64,000 bases of DNA, taken from the NCBI RefSeq assembly GCF_000987955.1, contig NZ_LAZU01000033.1, positions 18,686-82,685 on the forward strand, written 5' to 3'. The notes beneath the pieces were generated by a model that worked only from the letters and a program-made list of their open reading frames with translations, did no database searches and was not told the DNA's origin. The position numbers and the translations under genes are program-made. Positions 56,167 through 64,000 of the stretch are shown here, piece after piece. The first letter of the stretch is position 1, and every line of letters starts with the position of its first letter. The DNA comes from Paenibacillus sp. DMB20 (GTDB taxonomy: Bacteria; Bacillota; Bacilli; Paenibacillales; Paenibacillaceae).

Positions 56167-58245
56167 CTAGTTCAACGTAATTGCAAATTCCGAGTTCGGC
56201 GCACCAGCAAATACAACCGTTCCGTTCTTCGGCAGTTTTACTTTGTTATTGCCGCTCATAACGCTAAAATTGATGCATACTCCCTTCTCATCATACACCG
56301 CGAACGAACTCTTCGATGGCAACGCCACGGTCATCGTTTTTCCTGCTGCCGCTTGCGGGATCTTAAACCATTTCGCATGTCCATTTGCTTGCAATGTAAC
56401 TTTCGATGATTGACCTGCATCAAGCGGTTTTACGTTGGATTCACTTACGTATAAGAAGGTGGCCATCTCCATATATTCATTACCGTGCTCTGTATAGAAA
56501 CGAGCTTCCTTCGTATCACGCCCATCCATAACGGGAATCTGGAGTTGATGCTTCGCCGTATTCGGACCCGTTATTTTTTTTGCCTTCCCAATAGCCTTCC
56601 TTGACAGTGATTTGTGTGATATGAGGTATTAGTTGTCCAAGATAGTTCATGGAACTAAATTTCTCGTTCACAAGATAGAACTTGCCGCCTTCCCGCTTCG
56701 CCCATGCAGCAGCGGTTTTCTTCGGTAGCACATTATCTTCTAGTTTTTCGGCTAAATAGTTAATCATTGCAATTTGCCCCAAGCCCGGCGATAATTCATA
56801 TGTGTTCTCCCTCAAATAAGTTTTTCCATTCTTCTCGGTGACGAAATTGAGCTTGGAGGTACCCTTTTCATTAATAAAGCTTCCATCCGCCGTATATACA
56901 TATTTTTTCTTCTGGCTTAAATGGTAAGAGCAGTTCTCCCTTCTTCGTAATTTCTATTTTGAAATGACTGTAGGTATTTGCGTAAAGGCCCGCTTTCTTT
57001 GCCACGTCTTGAGGCATCTTAGCCTTGACTGGCTTGCCAAAGGTTTTATCCGGCTTTATATCCTTAATCGTACCCTTCTCTTTAAGCGCGGTGAGCAGTA
57101 ATTTAGTTGCCACCATTTGATTTGTAAGGCTGCTGCCGCCGGATGACAACACAGCCGCTGCCATCTTCTGTTCCGGAAGCACGACCAGTGCAGCATGTTG
57201 CAGTATCGTGTCTCCGCCCTTAGCCAAGGCCTTTATCCCATATCTATTGAATGGATATAGTTCCACGCTATCCCATCCAAGACCATAGTTGAACACACTA
57301 TCTCCATCCCCCGGCCACATTCCTTTTTTATATTCCTCTAGCTCCATCTCCTTGACTGCCTTATTAGAAAGGATTCCTTTTCCCTGTCCCATAAATAATT
57401 GTGAGAATCGCACCACATCTTCTGCCGTGGAAGAGATCCCTCCCGAACCAATCACATTCACTGATTCAATAGGAAGCTGCCCTTGATACGTCGGAGTATA
57501 AAGTCCAGCGCGCTTTTCGTCTTCCCACTTGTCCTGCGGCGTTTTTCGTATGATTCAACTTTAAGGGTTCTGTAAACCGTTGATGTAGAAATTCAGTAAA
57601 ACTCATACCGCTGACTCTTTCCACCAAAATCTCGGCCAGCGTAAAGCCGTCGTTGCAGTATACCGAGAACGCGCCAGGGTCCGCCTTCAAGCTTTGGCTG
57701 GATAGTTCCCGCAACAAAATATCATGGGCATAAGTATCATTATCTTTAAATAAAAATGCATTATTGAACGTCATACCTGGCAAACCCGAGGAGTGGTTCA
57801 ACAGCATACGCGGCGTAATGCGCTTGTACCGCTCATCTTTCATCTTGAAATCAGGAACATAGCGGACGACAGGAGCATCCAAATCGACTTTTCCTTCGTC
57901 GACTAATTTCATTACAGCCGCAGCTGTATATACTTTACTGGTTGAACCAATCCCGTATAGAGTATCTTTGGTCAGCGGCTGTTTCCCTTCCATATCGTTC
58001 TTGCCTGTCTGACCCGACAAAATAATTTTTCCATTATCAATTAGCGCATACTGCACGCTGGTCGTTCCATAGGACTTCGTGAGTAGAGCAGCTTTCTCTG
58101 CTGCGATCTTCTTCAGTTCTTGGCTAGCAACTTCTTGGCTTGCCACAACTGTAGTCTTACTGCTGGAAGATGCTATCGCTCCTGTTGGCAGGGTCATGGT
58201 CAGCGCCAATGTAGCGGCTAACACCCCAGATAGTTTATTTTTCAT
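56167..58245 (-). CDS. Secreted class-C-type serine hydrolase (beta-lactamase/DD-peptidase fold), three frameshifts
   Basis: Signal peptide MKNKLSGVLAATLALTMTLP. Catalytic domain with SxxK in YGIGSTSKVYTAAAVMKLVD, YxN in FSVYCNDGFTLAEILVERVS, and KGG-type motif in IKALAKGGDTILQ. Frames break at A5 (about 57545), A6 (about 56904) and A8 (about 56575) runs; dropping one A from each joins HTKTPQDKWEDEKRAGLYTP, KKYVYTADGSFINEKG and GKKITGPNTAKHQLQIPVMD. The C-terminal ~230 residues are a beta-rich extension. ~690 residues in total. Acts outside the cell. Confidence 0.82.
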
Positions 58246-58303
58246 GAGAGAATTGCCTCCTTAGATAATGACAATGACATATTTATCCGTTTTTTCTTTT
58301 TGG

Positions 58304-59476
58304 CTACTTGCTAAATTCAGCAAGTAAAATATTTTTAAAAAGATCCGAACTGTTAACTTTACCCATACTGTTCAAACTGACGGCCAACGTATGCCTACCT
58401 CCATATGTACCTCCAGCAAAAGTATCAAATCCTGGAATGCCACCTGTGTGTCCCCATATCGAGACTCCGTTTGGAAGTTTAGTTTCATAAATTCCAAGAC
58501 CATATCCATCGATTCCTTCTATTCCTGTAGGAACTGTAGTAAGCATTTGTTTTAGTTGCTGTTCTTTTAGTAATTTGCCACCGAGCAAGTAGGAAAAGAA
58601 TTTGTTTAAGTCGTCAGCAGTAGAAATCATCTCTCCAGCCGATTGACCCATACTTGGGTTATAATAAGTAACGTCTTTTAGCTCACTCGCTCCGTCTAGT
58701 TGGATATATCCACGAGGATGCTTGGTGCCTGGAATAACGCTTGAATTGCCAGGTAGGAATGTATTCGACAAGTCAAGCGGTTCAATAATCCGATTTTCAA
58801 TCTCTTCTTCATAGCTGTTTCCGGTTACTTTTTCAATAAGGATACCCAGTAATACGTATCCTGTGTTTGAATAAAACCAGCCCTTTCCTGGAGCAAAGTC
58901 CGGGGGCAGAGAAATCCCCATCTTTACTAATTCTTCAGCCGTGTACGATTTTTTCGTATCCATAAGATTAAAGTCTTTTGACCTTGAGTATTCAGCGATA
59001 CCACTTGTATGGTTCAATATCTGCCGGATCGTAATCCGGTTACCATCATATCCGTTTCCTTGAATGACACCAGGCAACCATTTTTCAATGGAATCGTCTA
59101 GATTCAAGCGGTTCTCTCCGGCTAATTGAAGTACAACCGTTGCGGTGAACGTCTTCGTCACGCTGCCAATGCGAAAGCGAAAATCTGTTTCCATTGGTTT
59201 CTTGGTTCTCAGATCTGCTATCCCAGCGGCATAACTCCACGTTTTTCCACTCTCAAAAGTTTTAGCAAGTATCCCCGGGTATCCAAGTTGCAATGTATCC
59301 CGCATTGCTTGCTTGACGGAAGCACGATCTCGTTGAATACTTGTTTGTAACGAACTAGATACACTTTGAGCGGGCTCTGCTTTTACAATTGGGGTTGGTG
59401 TTGTTGTGTATAACAGGGAACTTCCAGCTATTAAAAGGGCCAAACTTGCAAATGTAATTTGACTACGTGTTTTCAT
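58304..59476 (-). CDS. Secreted serine hydrolase (class C beta-lactamase/D-Ala-D-Ala carboxypeptidase type)
   Basis: Start ATG 59476 (GAGGAG upstream); signal peptide ending near TTTPTPIVKA. Motifs: SxxK in RIGSVTKTFTATVVLQ, YSN in WFYSNTGYVLLGILIEKVTG, HTG in IWGHTGGIPGFDTF. ~390 residues, intact. Cuts peptidoglycan D-Ala or D-peptides (PBP4*/alkaline D-peptidase-like) at the cell surface. It sits directly upstream of the second serine hydrolase at 56167; the 60-base gap holds no terminator, so they may be co-transcribed. Confidence 0.88.
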   Translation of the reverse strand: MKTRSQITFASLALLIAGSSLLYTTTPTPIVKAEPAQSVSSSLQTSIQRDRASVKQAMRDTLQLGYPGILAKTFESGKTWSYAAGIADLRTKKPMETDFRFRIGSVTKTFTATVVLQLAGENRLNLDDSIEKWLPGVIQGNGYDGNRITIRQILNHTSGIAEYSRSKDFNLMDTKKSYTAEELVKMGISLPPDFAPGKGWFYSNTGYVLLGILIEKVTGNSYEEEIENRIIEPLDLSNTFLPGNSSVIPGTKHPRGYIQLDGASELKDVTYYNPSMGQSAGEMISTADDLNKFFSYLLGGKLLKEQQLKQMLTTVPTGIEGIDGYGLGIYETKLPNGVSIWGHTGGIPGFDTFAGGTYGGRHTLAVSLNSMGKVNSSDLFKNILLAEFSK

Positions 59477-59989
59477 AAGGCATTCCACTCCTCTATTCAT
59501 ATGGTATGGGTGGTTGCTTGTTGTTTCGTACTGCACAGCTAACATCTCCACCAATGACAAAAGGGCAACATGAATTCGTAATCATCTTTACTGGTTTGTT
59601 TTTCACATAAGTATATCTTATCTACTCCCCCCTCACCTTCTTTATATTTTTATCCTACACAGTAAAAATTTCTTTTTTTCTTATTCATTCCTTACAAATC
59701 CATTACGTTCAAAATAGCTTCCATAATAGGTTAGAAGGAGCATCTGTGCTCGGAAAATGCAAAGTATTTTCCAATAAATCAAAAAGAAACATAGAAGTTT
59801 TTCACTTCTATGTTTCTTTTTTCGTCCTTAAATTATTTAAGATTCGATTTACTCCGAACAGGTTGAATTCCGGCCCTTTCGGAGGCTGACCGCAATCGTG
59901 GATTGGCCGGGAAATGGGCTAACAAGGATTCCTTGCCTCTCTATGGTTTGCTGCTTTTAGATAGTGAATGATCCTTCTTTTTTGCGATT
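59477..59989. other. Gap with a strong hairpin terminator
   Basis: 59782-59821 is a near-perfect 16-bp hairpin (AAAGAAACATAGAAG with CTTCTATGTTTCTTT) followed by more T. It could terminate either strand; for the minus-strand deacetylase it is downstream, for a possible plus-strand leader it is also well placed. No gene seen in the gap. Confidence 0.75.
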
Positions 59990-60718
59990 TTACGCTGCAT
60001 GCTCCAGCTTCAGCAGTTCATCCGTTCGCACGCACTTCAAGCCTCTTCGCTCGGTCTCGGACAGGATGTCCCGAAGCACCGTCAGCATTTGTCCGGGGGC
60101 TTCTTTGTCAGCTCCGAAAGTATCGCCGCTATCATGCAATACGATGACAGCCCCGGGACGGATATGCTCGGACAGCAGATTATGCAAATGACGTTCACCC
60201 GTATTCAGTTTCCAGTCGCGCGCGATAACCGACCATAACACGAGCCGATATGCCTTGCGAAGCAGGAACAGGTCCATAATGTTCAAAATCCCCCAAGGAG
60301 GACGATAGTAGGTCGGACGTTCTCCCGTAATTCGTTCGATAATGTCTGCAGATCGTTCAACGTGCTTTCGACGTATGTTTCTTGGAGACATGATCCAATT
60401 CAGCATATGCGTATAATTATGAATGCCGATCTGATGTCCTTCCACGTGCATGCGCTTCACTAACTCCGGATATTTCTCCGCCTTGCTGCCGAGAACGAAG
60501 AAGGTTGCCTTCACGCCTCGGTCCCGAAGAAGATCAAGCAGCTTGGGCGTATAGCGAGGATCGGGTCCATCATCGAATGTGAAGGCAACATGGCGCACTG
60601 CCCGCTTACGATTTGCCTTGCGAAAAACTCCCCAACCGAATATTCGAGTCAGCAGGAAAGGCAGCCCCATATAAAGCGCAATCAAGAAAATGAGTAAACC
60701 TGCAATGGGATGGTCCAT
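59990..60718 (-). CDS. Polysaccharide deacetylase (NodB domain)
   Basis: 243 residues: one N-terminal TM helix (LLIFLIALYMGLPFLLT), then a NodB domain with VAFTFDDGPDPRYTPKLLDL (metal-binding Asp pair), HQIGIHNYTHMLNW (His pair), RPTYYRPPWGILNI and VIVLHDSGDTFGAD. Membrane-anchored extracytoplasmic deacetylase of GlcNAc/MurNAc-type polysaccharides. ATG 60718 starts two bases after the YkoP stop, so the genes are one unit. Confidence 0.9.
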   Translation of the reverse strand: MDHPIAGLLIFLIALYMGLPFLLTRIFGWGVFRKANRKRAVRHVAFTFDDGPDPRYTPKLLDLLRDRGVKATFFVLGSKAEKYPELVKRMHVEGHQIGIHNYTHMLNWIMSPRNIRRKHVERSADIIERITGERPTYYRPPWGILNIMDLFLLRKAYRLVLWSVIARDWKLNTGERHLHNLLSEHIRPGAVIVLHDSGDTFGADKEAPGQMLTVLRDILSETERRGLKCVRTDELLKLEHAA

Positions 60719-60720
60719 AA

Positions 60721-61449
60721 TTACGCCTTCGCCTCGCTTGCATATCGATTTACCAAAGACGTTCGGGACATCATGAGCATTTTCGGCACGAGCTTCGATC
60801 TCTGCTGCTTTAATCGTTTGGCCCCTTCTGGATTGAGCATACGAAGCAGCAAGCGAAGATATACCGTCGATATCCGCTGCATCCACTTCGTCTCCAGCGG
60901 ATGCAGCTCGAATCCCAATCCATGAATAATGCCGCGATGCAGCAAGGTAATGCCGGTCAAAGCCTTAACCCTTGCCAATTTCGGATCTGATTCGACCGCT
61001 CGGCCAATATCCTTCAACGCTTCGCGCAGCCTGCGAGCCGTTACAATCGCGGCCCGATCCGCCCCGACCGTTCGGGATAGCTGCAGAACTTCCCGATTAT
61101 CAAGGTGAATCTCACAGACTTGATCACCCGCATGTATGTATGTCCCATCCTCACAGCGGATAGAACTACCACGATGGGCGCGAACGACAATTTTGCAAAT
61201 GCCGAATTGCGACTGGTACACACTTCGAAGCGGCGTTATACGTTCAAATACAGTCTCCCAGGCCATCCACAGCGACTGCAGCATTTTGTTGTATAAGGCG
61301 TAACTCACGAAAACATCAATTCCTTCCCTATGTATAAATACATTTATCTTCTTGCTGATAGAAAGTAGTTCTATTCGCCTGCTGTTGATCGTGAAGTGAA
61401 TGAAGAAGCAGGATTCGATCGAAACTTTCCTAGCACCTTTATAGTACAA
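60721..61449 (-). CDS. YkoP-family protein
   Basis: The C-terminal ~185 residues (MLQSLWMAWETVFERITPLR; GTYIHAGDQVCEIHLDNREV; ALTGITLLHRGIIHGLGFEL) match YkoP proteins, which sit beside polysaccharide deacetylases in Bacillales. The frame extends upstream to 61449; the likely start is ATG 61284 but no strong RBS marks it. Function unknown; the pairing suggests an envelope polysaccharide pathway. Confidence 0.75.
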   Translation of the reverse strand: MYYKGARKVSIESCFFIHFTINSRRIELLSISKKINVFIHREGIDVFVSYALYNKMLQSLWMAWETVFERITPLRSVYQSQFGICKIVVRAHRGSSIRCEDGTYIHAGDQVCEIHLDNREVLQLSRTVGADRAAIVTARRLREALKDIGRAVESDPKLARVKALTGITLLHRGIIHGLGFELHPLETKWMQRISTVYLRLLLRMLNPEGAKRLKQQRSKLVPKMLMMSRTSLVNRYASEAKA

Positions 61450-61595
61450 GGCTGAATTTTCTTTTTTCTTTCTCTAATCTTACAAGTTTCTTAAGATTCT
61501 TACGGCCCAAGTCGAATTCCGACTCGCACAGCAAAAAAAATAGTGCAGCACCTTATCAGTACCGCACTGCTTTGTAAATGGATTAGGTCTTTGTT

Positions 61596-62518
61596 TTATG
61601 TAGACTGAACTTTCTCGGCCGTAAGAACCATGTCATAATAATCGTTCGCATTGCGAATTTCGAAACCGCATGACGTATATAATCCGAGCGCGTTCTCATT
61701 CTCCACCGCAACCTCCAAAGCTACTTCAGCGGCTTCATTTTGACTCTTGATGGTGTGAATCATATGCCGCAGATCCATCTGCCGTATCCCTGCTTCCGAT
61801 GCGCCGCCAAGATGCAAAATCCGAAAATGAACGCTTTATTTTCATCCAGCTGCACATGAATTTTTCCGATTGGCAGCGGCTCGCCGCCCTCTTGCAGCAG
61901 TTCGGCAATGTACGTTTTATCGGATTCTGAACGAAAAGAACTCTGCGCAAATTCCCTCGCATCCGCTTCTGTCACATCGAACCCGCCCATGTTCAGCCGA
62001 GTGAGCAGTTCAATGTCGGTTGGGTCAGCTTGGCGAAGCTCAAGCTTCAGCTCAGAGGGAAGCGAGTTGCTTGGGTCTTCATCCTTCTTTTCCCCAAGCT
62101 GCATCCAATATTCCGAGAAGCTGTAATTCGCTCCTATACTCTTTGCATACTCCCTCCCGGATTCCGAACGCCGTTCGCAGATGAAGATAAACCTCCCCGT
62201 TTTTCGCCGAAGACATTCCTCTTGAGCGGCACGGACGAGTTGCCCGAATATTCCTTGGCGACGATATTCCGGATGCACCATACCGCTCACTTCTGCCTCT
62301 GACGACTGGAACTGATAGAGACCGAGAAACCCGGCAAGTTGCTCGCCAACGTAATACAGAAAACCAATTATTGAATTGCTCTTCTGATCTTGCAAGGTGT
62401 CCCAATTCAATTTCAGAATGATTTGATCATGCTCGTTGCACAGGTCAGCCAATTGACGAATGGAAGCAAGCTTTTCCGAGTCAAATCGCTTAAACGCATG
62501 TACGCCATCTTGGATCAA
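61596..62518 (-). CDS. Two-domain GNAT acetyltransferase, frameshifted
   Basis: From a TTG start at 62518 (AAAGGAG upstream), the N-terminal GNAT domain has GMVHPEYRRQGIFGQLVRAA. A second domain begins KLELRQADPTDIELLTRLNM and has AFIFGFCILAAHRKQGYG. Near 61788 a base is missing (not a long run); the second frame continues LRHMIHTIKSQNEAAEVAL and ENENALGLYTSCGFEI. ~306 residues. The single deletion contrasts with the insertions elsewhere. Confidence 0.78.
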
Positions 62519-62642
62519 TGCCTGTTCATCTCCTTTGGTGGAGGCCGTTCGCACGGTCCTCTTTTGCCCACGCCTTCACTTGCTCTTTACTGAATCGTAT
62601 TTTCACGATAGTTTATTCCTCATTTCATGTATTTCCGCAACG

Positions 62643-62678
62643 CTAATGTTGCCGGCTAACGGCATGCCGCAATGTTAG
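62643..62678. repeat. Compact palindrome with CTAAT...GTTAG ends
   Basis: CTAATGTTGCCGGC (62643-62656) pairs with GCCGCAATGTTAG (62666-62678) with two mismatches. It recalls a minimal attC-like site (CTAAC...GTTAG ends) between the Nudix stop and the GNAT region. Confidence 0.5.
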
Positions 62679-62701
62679 TTCATATTAACACCTTCCATGT
62701 A

Positions 62702-63229
62702 TTATCTACAAGTCATGTTCTTAATAGTGTTTTTTTTGTTAGCTTTTAGATCTTCAAATACAGGTCTTTGGACTGAACTTAAATCTGAAATATGTATATC
62801 TTCCATATCGATGAATTTTAGTTGTAGAGATTCGTTCGATGCATCATTATAGAGTAAGATTTGTCCGTCTTCTCCTACTTTTCCTTGCAAGTCTACTTCT
62901 GCATTGAATAAGAACATTACAAAAACAACTTCATTTCCATCCGGATATGTATACTGCATTCTCTCACCGCTATATACGGCGTAAAAATGATATTTCAGTA
63001 CTTCAAGTCCAGTTTCTTCAAGCACTTCTCTTATCATTGTGGCTTCGATCGTTTCTCCCGGTTCCATACCTCCACCAGGTAATCCCCAGTTGCCATAATC
63101 CGATCTTTTTTGAAGCAATATTCTGCCTTGATTATCTCTTATGATCGCTCCTGCAGTAACGATTATTTTCACGGTTGGGATCTGTTCCTTTCTGCTTAAT
63201 ATTGCGTTGAGTTGATCAGCTGCTACCAC
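62702..63229 (-). CDS. Nudix hydrolase
   Basis: 175 residues from a GTG start three bases after the VOC stop. VTAGAIIRDNQGRILLQKRS, the Nudix box WGLPGGGMEPGETIEATMIR followed by EVLEETGL and a long C-terminal part. MutT/YjhB-type pyrophosphatase of unknown nucleotide. Coupled to the VOC gene upstream. Confidence 0.88.
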   Translation of the reverse strand: MVAADQLNAILSRKEQIPTVKIIVTAGAIIRDNQGRILLQKRSDYGNWGLPGGGMEPGETIEATMIREVLEETGLEVLKYHFYAVYSGERMQYTYPDGNEVVFVMFLFNAEVDLQGKVGEDGQILLYNDASNESLQLKFIDMEDIHISDLSSVQRPVFEDLKANKKNTIKNMTCR

Positions 63230-63232
63230 TAT

Positions 63233-63613
63233 TTAGCTAAAACAAGTACATATCATCATGATATTTCCATCTGGATCTTTAAAAGAGAACTCAGATAAAT
63301 CCGGGAATGTTTGAATCTCGTTCACGATCTCGGCACCTAGATCTTTAACATGTTGATAGGCTGCATTTATATCCACGGCACTCAAATTAAAGAGTGGATG
63401 ATTCAGTGGTTTGATTTCGTGCATGTCATCAAAACAATGATTATCCAGCGTTAACCCCGGTCGCCCTGCTCCCATATCGAATGTATAAATTGGTCCTTGA
63501 ACCGGGCCCTTAACATCTACGCCCAGAAGTTTGCTATACCATTCAACTGATTTCTCTAGGTCGGTTACATGAATAAATATGGTATCAACTCTATTAGCAA
63601 TTGGGTTTTTCAT
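63233..63613 (-). CDS. VOC-family protein
   Basis: 126 residues: RVDTIFIHVTDLEKSVEWYS, GPIYTFDMGAGRPGLTL and FSFKDPDGNIMMICTCF follow the single-domain VOC dimer fold; candidate metal ligands are His and Glu positions of each module. It starts the Nudix/VOC pair. No substrate deducible. Confidence 0.86.
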   Translation of the reverse strand: MKNPIANRVDTIFIHVTDLEKSVEWYSKLLGVDVKGPVQGPIYTFDMGAGRPGLTLDNHCFDDMHEIKPLNHPLFNLSAVDINAAYQHVKDLGAEIVNEIQTFPDLSEFSFKDPDGNIMMICTCFS

Positions 63614-63713
63614 AATGTATATACCTCCGTGATTTTAGCCATACTTTTTTCAAAAAAAGAGACAAGACGTCGGCCCACATGCATTTCTTCTTAAAGTCAT
63701 TCCCTACATGTAC

Positions 63714-63816
63714 TTAGTCATATATCCAAACAAGTTGTCCTTTTCTCATTTTTGCAACATAAATAATCTGGCCTGTATGATAATGAACCTTTCTTACCAT
63801 GGCTATCATCAAATTA
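63714..63816 (-). pseudogene. DinB/DUF1572 C-terminal remnant cut by an IS element
   Basis: The minus strand up to about 63816 encodes NLMIAMVRKVHYHTGQIIYV then AKMRKGQLVWIYD and a stop. HYHTGQIIY is the second metal-site segment of DinB proteins, as in the gene at 8496. It stops abruptly where the IS3-family end begins; the 5' part would lie beyond the window. Confidence 0.7.
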
Positions 63817-63824
63817 AGGGCAGT

Positions 63825-64000
63825 TGTGGACTGTCAACAGTAAATCAGACAACTTTTTTTAAGGGCTGCAGCTTTGTACTGAACTGGTGTCATGTAACCT
63901 AGTGAGCCATGAACTCGATGCCTGTTGAACCAGTTCACATAATCATATAATTCTACGTTTAGATGGTGAAGACTTTGGAAATTGATTTGATTTATGAACT
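63825..64000 (-). mobile_element. IS3-family element, partial (transposase C-terminus and one end)
   Basis: The minus strand encodes the end of an OrfB-type transposase (Rve domain): LYDYVNWFNRHRVHGSLGYM then TPVQYKAAAL, stop at 63834. This is the signature of IS3/IS150-group transposases. TGTGGACTGTCAAC at 63825 is the probable terminal inverted repeat. The rest is outside the window. Confidence 0.85.

Overview
The window looks like part of the chromosome of a Gram-positive, low-to-medium GC, soil-type Firmicute, most probably Paenibacillus or a close relative. This rests on AGGAGG-type ribosome binding sites, a Gram-positive lipobox, a Fur box, a tandem glycine riboswitch, CsaA, GrpB, YqeK-like, YkoP/polysaccharide deacetylase and WXG100/DUF4176 genes, and an exceptional number of small GNAT, Nudix, VOC, DinB, SUKH and phosphotransferase genes. 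No rRNA, tRNA or CRISPR array was seen.

Layout. (1) 1-5.6 kb: the end of a GH4 glycosidase/BadF-type kinase sugar operon, then CsaA, GrpB, an aminoglycoside-phosphotransferase-like kinase and a lipoprotein. (2) 6-15 kb: a secreted S41 protease, DinB and HhH proteins, a membrane-anchored alpha/beta hydrolase, an OmpR/HisKA two-component system and a Fur-controlled siderophore-binding lipoprotein. (3) 15-24.7 kb: a dense minus-strand run of accessory genes (phosphatase, YbaK, two SUKH immunity-type proteins, methyltransferase, several GNATs, SRPBCC, Nudix, VOC). (4) 24.7-28 kb: a compact type VII secretion-type island with a WXG100 protein, a DUF4176 protein, a polytopic membrane protein, a WXG-headed protein with a hydrophobic glycine-rich C-terminus, and a protein resembling EspG chaperones. 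(5) 28-52 kb: an AT-richer accessory zone of small genes, nearly all on the minus strand, many truncated. Between about 41.4 and 46.3 kb the genes are separated by related imperfect palindromes that start and end in ATAACRTT/AACGTTAT-type sequences, an arrangement resembling integron gene cassettes with attC sites. IS110, IS1595 and IS256 remnants lie in or near this zone, and a MalT-type LuxR regulator ends it. (6) 52-64 kb: a glycine-riboswitch-controlled AGCS symporter, an aldehyde dehydrogenase, two large secreted class-C-type serine hydrolases, a polysaccharide deacetylase/YkoP pair, a GNAT, a Nudix/VOC pair, and an IS3-family element that cuts a DinB gene at the right edge.

A striking property is that about twenty genes are split by single-base frameshifts, nearly all at homopolymers and nearly all repaired by removing one base from the run. 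This points to systematic homopolymer over-calling in the assembly rather than mass pseudogenisation. Those genes are given here as single reconstructed genes. A smaller set of lesions is clearly real sequence change: a 29-bp tandem duplication, a 4-bp duplication, an in-frame stop, deletions and truncations.
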